Source: Pachypanchax playfairii (taxonomy: Eukaryota > Chordata > Actinopteri > Cyprinodontiformes > Aplocheilidae). Taken from it: DNA of 64,000 nt. The stretch lies in assembly GCA_006937955.1 (NCBI GenBank), contig SSNP01000082.1, positions 893,882 through 957,881 of the forward strand. Reading direction: 5' to 3'. The notes beneath the pieces were generated by a model that saw only the letters and a program-made list of their open reading frames with translations, was not told the DNA's origin and did no database searches. Of this stretch, positions 56,201 to 64,000 are shown piece after piece (position 1 is the first letter of the stretch; each line of letters starts with the position of its first letter). A program made the translations under genes and the position numbers.

Positions 56201-59200
56201 CAGCCTGAAAAAAATCAAATAAAAACACCATACAGTTTTTCATGATGCACTTTTGTCTATAGAAAATGAAATAAGAGGCCTTAAATTAGGCCTTAAATTA
56301 GGTTCTTACCCTCCAGGTTTGGTATTGGATTGCTACAAATTCCATCTGGATATAAACAGGTCTTATAGCAAGGTGTGTGGCAAGGGTTGTAGTGCCATAT
56401 ACAATCATCAGGATTGTTATAGTAGTCACAAAAAACAGCTAGGAGAGAACAGCACAGCAAATGTCATGAGAAAATGACAATGTGAGTTCATATGACAGCA
56501 TTCTTTTAGCATTTAGCAAATCAAACTGAATGTCATACATCATTTGACTTTTGATTTACTTTCTTTGTCACTAAAACACTATCGGACTATAAATAATGAT
56601 AAAATAAGTCCATATTTCCATATAAAAGTTGATGATTTTAAACCTTTTAATGCTAAAACATGTAAACAAGATACATTGAATTAACAAAAAAATGTACCTA
56701 ATTGCATGCACTGTACTTTCATGCATGAAATCTTCATAAACACTTGCTTATTTTTTGTTTTCATGGTTGATGTTGGCCCTTTACACGTTGGCTGATTTTT
56801 ATTGTAAACTATGTACATTTCTATACAATAATATAGTGGAAAGAATGGTAAACCATAATAGTTTACAACTGCATAAGCAAGTATTCTGACTCTTCATTTT
56901 TTCCCTTTCTAAAGACAAAATTAACATCCATCCATCAATTTTCTGAACCTGCTTCTGCCTGTTCAGGGTCACAGGGGGCTGGTGCCTATCTCCAGCAGTC
57001 ATTAGGCAAGAGGCGGGGGACACCCTGGACAGGTCGTCAGTCCATCGCAGGGCTGCAAAACTAACATTTCAACCTCAAATCTACACTAAGTAACTGTAAT
57101 GAATAGCAAAAGGAATCCTTGTAGAAATGACATCTGAGTTCAGGGACAAACTTGAGACTTACAGTAGTCTAATTGGAAAAAAGTTATTATTTTGAAAATG
57201 ATAAAGTCTTTAAAATGTTTTACTGAATTTGATCAAATCTCTACACTTGTGCAAGTAAGGGATTTTACATTTCAACAATAAGGTCTGAATGTCATGTTTC
57301 ATCATTCTCATGCTACAATTGCCTGTTTTTCAGTTATCCACACCTTCGTCTCAGTATTGTTTTGCTTCTTTGATTTGGTTTCTGTTAGTTTTACAGTTTC
57401 AGTTGTTTTATGTTGGCACCACTGTTTTTTTACTCCCTTCTGTTGCGCTGCACACTCCTAATCAGCCTCATCACATTACCTTGCTGCCACCTTAATTAGC
57501 CCTATTTCACCTGTCTGCACCTCCAGCTGTAGAGGAGCAGACAGAGACTGCCAGTTTGTTGAATGCTCCTATGCTTCCAAACCATTACATATCTTCTGTC
57601 TGTGGATTACCTATGTTTTGACATCGGATTATACCTGACCTCTCCTTTGGCCTGCTTTCTTTGGAACATGGTCTGTCTCTGATCACCTAGATTTTAAAAT
57701 TGTCAGTGTGTTTTTCGACCCTGCTTCAGACCCATCTGCTCATCCTGCCTCTCAGACCAGTAGATGACTTCTGCATGTCTACTGGATTGGAATACAGGTT
57801 TGTGATTTTGACTTAACTGCATTCTGTAACCACCTGTTTTAAACTGTGTATGAACTCAGACTGTCTGACCAACCCATCTGTCCATGTCCTTTTATATATT
57901 AAGCCTCAAACTATGTTTCACTGTGTTGTGCTGTCCTGTCTGCAACTCTGCCTACAACCTATAAGATATTTAAGCTATTATGGTCACTGGATATTGAGAG
58001 TGGGTCCCAGTTTGGATTTGTTTCACAAAACACTCAGTGTTTGTCTGACTGCCTTTTTTGCCTGAAGCCCTGTGTTGTTGATGTTAGCACTAGCTGCTAC
58101 ATCTCCTACCCTGTCTGTACCAATAATCCGTCTTGTTCAAGTCATCGTAATTCACATTTCTACAATTAACTGTTTAAACCTGCCGTCTGCTTTAATCTGC
58201 TGCGTTTTGAGTTTAGCAATACATACAAACATTACACTAAAAGTATTTACAATGTTGTGTCAGAAATTATTTTTTAAATATTACTTTATTCTGAAAGCAA
58301 ATGAAGATGACTTACGACAGATATCTGGAGTTCTCCATGCAACACAAACACCGGCCTCGTTACAGGCTTGAGCGTAAGCTGCAACTGCTGAGCAGAAACA
58401 CTCACAGTCTCCTCCAGTATCACAAGCACATGAGTCTTTCACACAGTTTTCATGAAATGGTTGGGGGTCAACCTTATCAATTAAAAAAAGACATGAGGAC
58501 TAACTTATAAAAATGAGTTTGCTATTGTAAATCATTCAACTTCAAAGTGGAACAATCAGCTTTTTCAAACCTTGTGGTGACAGTCTTTGAATGTAGTTCC
58601 TGTTATGATGCTGCACATGATTTTTGCCCAGTGATGTCGTTGGGGAGCTTGCTCACAAGAATCAACATTCTCTTCCACGTCTGGGCAAATACTGGACACT
58701 TTCCAGCTGTTTCCAAACTCCAGTTGATTGTCGACAACCAGCTGACCCTGAGTTGTGAAGTCGTTCCGTCCATCGCCATCGAAATTTCCACACAGGCCAC
58801 ACACCTCACCCTGTTCAAACACATGCAGGAGGAGTCACTGGCACAATTTGTATCATGTTGAGTACAATTCGCTTTCAAAATCTTTAAACGTGACAGAAAA
58901 ATGAGCACAATTCAAATCTAATTTTAATTATATAGCACTTTAAAAACATCCTGTTGACCACAGCTCTTCACTTAAAATCATAGAATTAAAACAAAGGCAC
59001 CAAAAGTGAAATAAAATGAAACAAAAACTGATCTCAGTACATCAAGTCAAGTCAACACAGAAAACAATAAAACACCAAAAAATATTCAAAAACCAAACTG
59101 CTAGTACAAAGTAGAAAAAACGTTAATGAAACAGTTACTATGACTCACGCTGTGCTGTGGCTCCAGAAGGATGCGAACAGTTGTTTTGCGGTCCCACATT

Positions 59201-62200
59201 ACTGCCATGCCGATCTTAGATTCTATCACCAGGTACAAACCAATCCTCCTTATTCTGTACCCAATCTGTGGACCGATTTCCAGATCTTCCACCGAATAGT
59301 TACCCTTTAATAATTTGATTTCTGTTCTCTGTAACACAAAGAAGATTTCTGAATATACTGTATAATTTAAAATTTACTACATAAGTACAATTTGGGCATC
59401 TGATATTCATGTCTTGACTTACTCCAAGTTGAATTCTGACGGTTTTGGAGCATGTTGTGCCCGTGGTGCCACATGGTACATTTTCTGTGATGACGCCAAA
59501 GTTGTTCTCCACTGTTTTATTCCCACATTTATTCTTAAAAGAAAGACATTTATTAGACATTCTCAATAAAATACAAATTTCAGGACCGTCTTTACTGCAA
59601 ATCAATACTGGTAGAAGAAAATCTCAAACATAAGAGAATATATAACTTATCATCACATTTTACCTTCTGAACTTGATGTTACAGTAAAATACTGTTTATA
59701 GCAGTTAAAGTGATAGTTCAGATCTTTTAAAATGAAGTTCTCTGGAAATGTTATAAAGATGGATTTTTGAATGACCTCAGTTTGGAGAAACAAAGAGGTT
59801 CTGACCAGACTCACAAGCTAACAGCTAATCTGAGCAGGTCAAGGCCAATCTAAAAGCTTTTACAAATATTTATTCAAACACCATTTAAAAAAAAAAAAAA
59901 AACTTTCACTGCTGCCTTTTTCATAACCTTAGTTTTGCTCAAACTAAGCAAACTAAGCTTTGATTGTTACTGCTGCCATTAACTGTTTCTCTGTTTGTCT
60001 TTCTATAGACATGACGACTGGCCAAAATCCATCAGTGTTTGTCTGTGTCTCTTTCCTGTCAGCTCAGACCCCATTCGGCTAAGGCAGAAGGCCGCCCATC
60101 CTGAGCCGGGTTCTGCTAGAGGTTTCTTCCTGTTAGAAGGGAGTCGTTCCTTTCCACTGTCGCCAATCGTACTGCTCAGGATGGGGGATGTGCTGAACTA
60201 ACAATTCAACCCAATCGGCTGGTTCCTTAGATAGAAAATGTTTTATTATTAATTGGTTGATTTTTCTGTGAAGTGCCTTGAAATGACTTTGTCATGAACT
60301 GGCGCTTTATAAATAAATAAACTTGAAACTCAAACTGGACTCAAAGATACCATAAATTTATAGGAGCTTGGTAACACATGTGGAAAAACCTAAATCAAGA
60401 GTCAAAAAGTCTTCAGGAGATGCACCACAGTGCAAACAAGTACATTTTTTACTGCCAGAATTTTAGTTTATGTATTTTATTTTGTGCATATTGTTACGTG
60501 ATCGAGATTTATTGTGAAAATCCCAAGTAGGAACTATTGTGTTGTATATTGGTTCCCCTGATGCTTATTAGAGCGAGACATATACATGATGAAGCGTGTG
60601 CATGTGAAGTTATGCCAAGAAAGGTCAGTTTAAGTAAGATAAAGTTTAAGTTTGCACTACTTAAAAGATCTACATTTCTACCTCTAAGAATTGGTCAGCC
60701 AGCGAAATATGTTTATATGCTTTGTATCATTTTATTGTTAGCATTTTACCCGTTTTGCTATCTCATTTCATTTATGTTGTGTTTTAGTTTGACAGTGGTG
60801 GTTTTTTAACCAAGGTGATGCTTTAACAACTGCAAGGCGTTACAAATCATTAAAGTGAACTTCATGCCATCAGTAAAACGAACTCTTTATTGACTAAAGA
60901 AGAGGCAGAAGTGATAACATTTGATTCAGTCCGAAAGATTAAAAACTGAACATGCAGCTGACTGATTTTGCTCTTGTGGGACCTTACCTTGTATTAACCA
61001 CAGAGGTGCACCACATTCTCCACTTATTTCTTAGTTTATTTTCACTTATTTGCATATCATGAAAATCAAGTTAAAAACTTGTCTGTGACTCACTGATCAC
61101 TCATCTTCCTTTTTAAAAAGAGTCTCGGTTGAGTGCTCGCCCCCTCAGAGTGGGTGTGGCCTGGCCTCAGTTTCCTTCTTTCTTCCTCATTGTATTTTCT
61201 GGTAATTACCTAAATTTCAGTCTCTGCCAGTCATCATATGTATTACCTCATCTCCTTTCTACATCATCTCTGAGCTTTCAAGCTGTCTGTCATTCTCAAA
61301 TTCCTTTAATCTTCCGAGCCACCCCGAAGGGCGAGCAGTCCGTCATAATCCTCTTTATTTTGTTATGCAGAATACATACAATTAACACCATGGTTACATC
61401 CGGTGAGTAAAACATATTAGCTGCACAGATGGCCTTCTCGTAAGCAGATGTAATTTCATGTACTTCAGTGGTGGAGAAGATATTTTCGTTTGTCTCCACG
61501 AATCATTCTTTACAGTTAATTTAATGTAGCAGCATTTCACTTTAGACTTGTCCTACTTTAAGTAGACATTTCCCATCAGTCTGGTTGAATTAGTCTCTGT
61601 TTCTCCAGACTGAGGTCATTCAAAGAGCAATGTACAACTAGTAAGATAATAGTTGTTTATAACCTTTCCACAAAATCCCACTTTAAAATATCTGAATTAT
61701 CCCTTTATGCTAGTTAAATTCAACTAAAATAGTTTAGATAAATTAAATGTGAATGTTTTCTCTACTGACTTTGTCTTTTTACTGCTTGTGATTTTGTTTC
61801 TGTGTTCAAGGGGGAAATGTGTAAATGTATCTAAGGTGTTATGTAAAAATTCCAGAGTATAACTCAAATAATTATGTGTGAGACGTTTACCCAAATGTAG
61901 TTATTTTCATTGTGCAATGAAATTTATTTTTCAAAATTGTTAAATTGTTATTTATAACACAAACTTATCAAAATTTTTTTACTTCAACTGGTTGAGTTTG
62001 TTCTCGACTGTAATTTATAAAAAGATTTTAGTATGTAAAAGGGTAAGAAAACATTAAACACAAACATGTTATTTACCCTGGCAGCAACATAAGCACAATC
62101 TCCTTGAAACCCATAAGTTCGCTGATCGAATGTGTTGTAGTGTCCACTTCCATAAATCACACAAGTTCCTGGACATTTCTTCTCTGTGCATTCCCATTTT

Positions 62201-63882
62201 CCACTTTTGCAGGTGCTACATTTGCCAGAAATAGTAAAAACTGATAATGTCTTCTGAAGTAAAACTTGCAGATTAACATGATAATCTGTGTTTTAAAGGT
62301 TCACGTTGTGTATAATATACACACACGCCACATCTGGCCTTACCAGGTGTTGCACTGGTTTGGAATTTTTGCTTTAGGAGCAAAAAGATGTCCATCATGC
62401 TGACATGGACAGTCCTTTTCCTCCACACAGGAACCTTTGCCATCATCCAGGAGTCCACTAGGACACCGACAGCCAGACTCACACTCAGTTGATTCCTGAG
62501 AGGGAAGAAAGATCAGAATGATTAGAAAAGCCAAAATTGGCTATTAGTCTTGTTAAAGTGTTCACAATGAAAAATATCCAAAACACTTTTTCCTGTAAAT
62601 ATTATTTGAAATTAACCATTAAAGACAACTCACACAGTCACTATCCATATTTAAACAGGTTCGAGCACATTGCAGTCCAAGTTCTCCTGAACCCACAGAG
62701 GAGCAGTTGAAGAAGACTTTTGGAGAGGAACATGCTGTAGCACAAAGACAAACAAAATTATGTTAGGATACATTAGATCAACTGCATGCATGTGTTTTAG
62801 AAAAGACCAAACAAACTGACCTGATGAGCGGGTTCTCCAAGAATGACAGTGAAGCTTCCCGTTGTTGCACACACTGGAAGATAAAATGAGAGATACTGTA
62901 TGAACTCAATGATAAAAGAAATGAAATGTACCACAAAAGAAACACTGAACTAACTCACCAGTGTTCATCTCTAATGTTGATAGATTTTCCCGGCTTAATG
63001 TAGACCCCATTATGATAACAGGAACACTTCGCCATTGGAACACAGGTGCCCTTTTCATTCAAATAGAGACCCTCGTCACAGGAGCAGCCGTCCACAGGTA
63101 CGAAGTCAGAGGTGCAGCTCTGCTGCTCTGAGCTCAGTGAAAAGCAAGTTAACTGGCATCTCTGATGTGTATAAGAGAAGGTCTGAGACGCCGGGCAGCT
63201 CTTTGTGTATTTTTCTGTTTTGTGGATAATATCAAAACAATTCCTCAGTATATTTAAGAGTTACAAATGAGAGCAAACTTTAGAACGATATCCTTACCGC
63301 ACACGCTCTCTCTCCAGTCTGCCAGGATCACTCCCTTTGCTGCACAAGCTCGAGCATAAGAGGAGAAGACGGCACACAAACAGGCCTCGCTCTTTTCACA
63401 GTTACAGCTGGAATACGTGCAGCGCTGCACAAAACAGAAAACACTTTAAAAACTAATATGATCCTCTTAAATTTAATGAAAACTTTCTAAACATTTTTTT
63501 TAGTGTACCTTGTAGAAAATGTCTGGATCCACCACTGAGCGGCACTGTGCGAATGTGCTGTTTGGATTTAAGAGCAAGGCGCACCAGTGCTTGGCATACA
63601 ACTCTGAGAAAGTAAAAACCTTTTATTTTCAGTTAAATAATGACACAGCTGTTTTAATAGCATCTCTAGAACATAGATTAGTCAGTTGATTTACAAAAAG
63701 CAAAATCAACATGTTACCATTTTCCACACTGAGGGAACACGGATCATCCAGTCTTTCATCCGAGTCTGAGCACATGAGGTTTGCCTTCCAGGAGTTACAG
63801 AAACTTACTGCAGTTCCCTCCACAATCCCCTGAGGGGTCTTTAAATCGTCATTCAGAACCATGTTGAAGTTCCCGCATAAAC
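46503..63882 (-). CDS. Gel-forming mucin gene A (MUC2/MUC5-type), 5' end beyond window
   Basis: Secreted polymeric mucin. The window opens inside D2 (SGLCGNFN at 63882), and the signal peptide, D1 and first part of D2 lie to the right. The order is D2 end with C8 and TIL, D', D3, a single giant exon holding the linker, PTS repeats and two CysD domains, a VWC-like exon, D4 with the GDPHY motif, VWC domains and a C-terminal cystine knot with stop at 46503-46505. The exon pattern closely follows gene B, with many equal lengths, so the two are tandem duplicates. The PTS contains a 759-N gap. C-terminal domains in this family dimerise (cystine knot) and D3 multimerises. Which human mucin is the orthologue cannot be decided here. 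Confidence 0.94.
47341..47968. mobile_element. Non-autonomous DNA transposon in a gene A intron
   Basis: The ends AGGCTGTATTCACACTTGAT and the inverted AGGGTGCATTCGCACCAG form imperfect terminal inverted repeats of a type common in teleosts. About 630 bases, non-coding, between the exons 47156-47284 and 48042-48356. Confidence 0.65.
48042..49349 (-). other. Gene A VWC region exons
   Basis: Exons at 49318-49349 (32 bases), 49046-49223, 48857-48961, 48500-48540 and 48042-48356 encode VWC-type modules, for example CQDCICDESTRTVICKP and CQDCTCSNEIDP. A palindromic MITE lies in the intron between 48540 and 48857. Confidence 0.85.
48612..48825. mobile_element. Palindromic hAT-like MITE
   Basis: Begins CAGGGGTGCCCAAAGTCAGG and ends with the inverted GCTTGACACCCCTG. 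Almost the whole element folds back on itself (CCTCGAGGGCCACTATCCTG and its inverse). About 214 bases, in an intron of gene A. Confidence 0.8.
49440..51053 (-). other. Gene A D4 exons (VWD4-C8-TIL)
   Basis: Exons at 50806-51053, 50469-50652, 50172-50382, about 49847-50052, about 49695-49765 and 49440-49540. The VWD opens with GWGDPHYITFDG (GDPH motif), CGTCNNN follows, then the C8 exon with CTSLQTYAAACAELGACIHW and the TIL part GCFCPDGMKLF. The donor of the C8 exon is ambiguous between two GT positions near 49850. Confidence 0.88.
51151..51567 (-). other. Gene A VWC-like exon and pre-D4 exon
   Basis: 51404-51567 encodes a VWC-like half unit (HIGSGICLTMICSDIC) and a short Pro-rich tail (PPAPSPSPPVPECP). 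51151-51324 encodes CEC-type cysteines before D4 (YHCCNYSACDC). They match 6351-6586 and 5657-5828 of gene B. Confidence 0.85.
52496..53254. other. 759-base assembly gap in the gene A PTS exon
   Basis: Run of Ns inside the tandem repeat. The length is a multiple of three, so the frame matches on both sides, but the real repeat number is unknown. Confidence 0.98.
54357..54668 (-). other. CysD domain 2 of gene A
   Basis: Protein identical to the first CysD of gene A, with almost no DNA change, and the flanking PTS sequence is also shared. It points to a recent duplication of about 1.05 kb or to gene conversion. Confidence 0.9.
55409..55720 (-). other. CysD domain 1 of gene A
   Basis: TCVPTCEWSDWYNVHDPKTD to RVCCPVPC, with a WSDW C-mannosylation motif and the cysteine pattern of mucin CysD. 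It differs clearly from the CysD of gene B. Confidence 0.9.
56439..58315 (-). other. Gene A intron with retroposon remains
   Basis: A 1.9-kb intron between two D3 exons. A teleost RTE-type 3' end lies at about 56933-57057. From about 57290 to 58250 the T- and C-rich sequence starting TGTCATG resembles a solo LTR, but I could not find matching ends or a target duplication. Confidence 0.5.
56933..57057 (-). mobile_element. RTE-type retroposon 3' fragment
   Basis: Contains CATCCATCCATCAATTTTCT, AGGGTCACAGGGGGCTGG and ACACCCTGGACAGGTCG, the well-known tail shared by many teleost non-LTR elements. Truncated. Confidence 0.65.
58912..59100. mobile_element. SINE-like fragment
   Basis: TTAATTATATAGCACTTTAAAAAC and neighbouring A-rich sequence resemble a teleost short interspersed repeat. 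The ends are not clear. Confidence 0.35.
59534..62076 (-). other. Long gene A intron
   Basis: A 2.5-kb intron in D3. It contains a teleost retroposon segment at about 59996-60330; the rest is AT-rich without coding support. Confidence 0.6.
59996..60330 (+). mobile_element. Teleost retroposon (SINE/LINE 3' region)
   Basis: GAGCCGGGTTCTGCTAGAGG, TTTCTTCCTGTTAGAAGGGA and TTTCCACTGTCGCCA belong to a very common teleost interspersed repeat. It ends with GGCGCTTTATAAATAAATAA. Confidence 0.65.
62344..62873 (-). other. Gene A D' exons
   Basis: Exons at about 62821-62873, 62634-62734 and 62344-62495. The last encodes CESGCRCPSGLLDDGKGSC and PNQCNTW and is 152 bases, like its counterpart in gene B. 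Confidence 0.85.
62959..63882 (-). other. Gene A D2 exons (partial VWD2, C8, TIL)
   Basis: Exons at about 63717-63882, 63509-63603, 63298-63423 and 62959-63214. The C8 part has CTYSSCNCEKSEACLCAVF and the TIL part VPVDGCSCDEGLYLNEKGTC. Exon lengths and cysteine spacing match gene B (19125-20066). Confidence 0.88.
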
Positions 63883-64000
63883 CTGATGAATGCAAATAAT
63901 TCAAATAATTCCACCTGAAACCTCAGTTTTCTTTCTGACGTATAGCTACTTGGTTTAATCAAAGTAATTATGAAAGCAGTGCTCTTGATTATTTTTTTCC

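Larger units (their letters stand above)
51660..56204 (-). other. Gene A giant exon: linker, PTS and two CysD domains
   Basis: One exon starts with GCYPVCPEDKPIFDEKNETC, continues without a splice site through a VWC-like segment (YDEYEVIYNVSDNMGMCYY) and enters TTPEPTTTTEATPTP repeats. It ends CFCVFNGKHYRPG at a GTAAG donor. In gene B the same linker is spread over four exons, so introns and a stretch of coding sequence were lost here. It is the main O-glycosylated region. The frame stays open on both sides of the 759-N gap. Confidence 0.9.
56310..62215 (-). other. Gene A D3 exons
   Basis: Exons at about 62077-62215, 59423-59533, 59149-59328, 58571-58810, 58316-58472 and 56310-56438. The VWD contains GEVCGLCGNFDGDGRNDF and the C8 exon CACDTGGDCECFCSAVAAY. 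The next exon encodes CIWHYNPCHTPCYKTCLYP. Two long introns (59534-62076 and 56439-58315) contain mobile-element remains. Confidence 0.9.

Noticed and set aside
57290..58250. Possible solo LTR in an intron of gene A
   Set aside because: It starts TGTCATG but I found no CA end with a matching 5-bp duplication, so it is only mentioned in the intron entry.
63162..63176. GATGTGTATAAGAGA, a 15-base match to the Tn5/Nextera mosaic end
   Set aside because: It lies in a D2 TIL exon of gene A whose frame and cysteine spacing (12 residues between the first two cysteines) match gene B exactly, there is no N beside it, and the next bases differ from the adapter. It is most likely a chance match.

Overview
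The window is vertebrate nuclear DNA, almost certainly from a ray-finned (teleost) fish. The genes are split into many short exons with GT-AG introns, the proteins are large multi-domain secreted mucins, and the intergenic and intronic DNA is full of teleost-type mobile elements. I see no bacterial genes, operons, CRISPR arrays, tRNAs or rRNAs.

The region is a tandem cluster of gel-forming (MUC2/MUC5-type) mucin genes, all on the minus strand and head to tail. At the right, about 46503-63882, is mucin gene A. It enters the window inside its second von Willebrand D domain and runs through D', D3, one huge Pro/Thr/Ser (PTS) exon with two CysD domains and a 759-base sequencing gap, a C-terminal D4 block, VWC domains and a complete cystine-knot with stop codon. 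In the middle, about 29481-35100, is a broken mucin copy: a D'-D3-PTS fragment with frameshifts, cut by two solo LTRs and ended by a deletion junction into a MITE. At the left, 24876 down to position 1, is mucin gene B. It has a signal peptide, D1, D2, D', D3, a linker, a long PTS exon carrying four copies of one CysD domain, D4, and the first part of the VWC region; its VWC end and cystine knot lie beyond the left edge. Proteins of this kind are made in goblet or mucous cells, multimerise by disulfide bonds through D3 and the cystine knot, and form mucus gel; the PTS regions carry O-glycans.

Between and inside the genes are MITEs with TTAA, 3-bp or 8-bp target duplications, two solo LTRs with perfect 5-bp duplications, a decayed Ty3/gypsy element with a chromodomain, two internally deleted LINE copies, and several teleost retroposon tails.

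Several notable signals are assembly faults. A Tn5/Nextera adapter remnant sits beside a single N at 30287-30302. A misplaced alternative contig, 8061-11992, interrupts gene B. A haplotype duplication at 41468-44248 also reveals an insertion polymorphism. I found no convincing previously undescribed system; the most useful results are these assembly diagnoses and the birth-and-death history of the mucin cluster. Exon limits were placed by eye from splice consensus, reading frame and comparison between the paralogues, and may be off by one or two bases.
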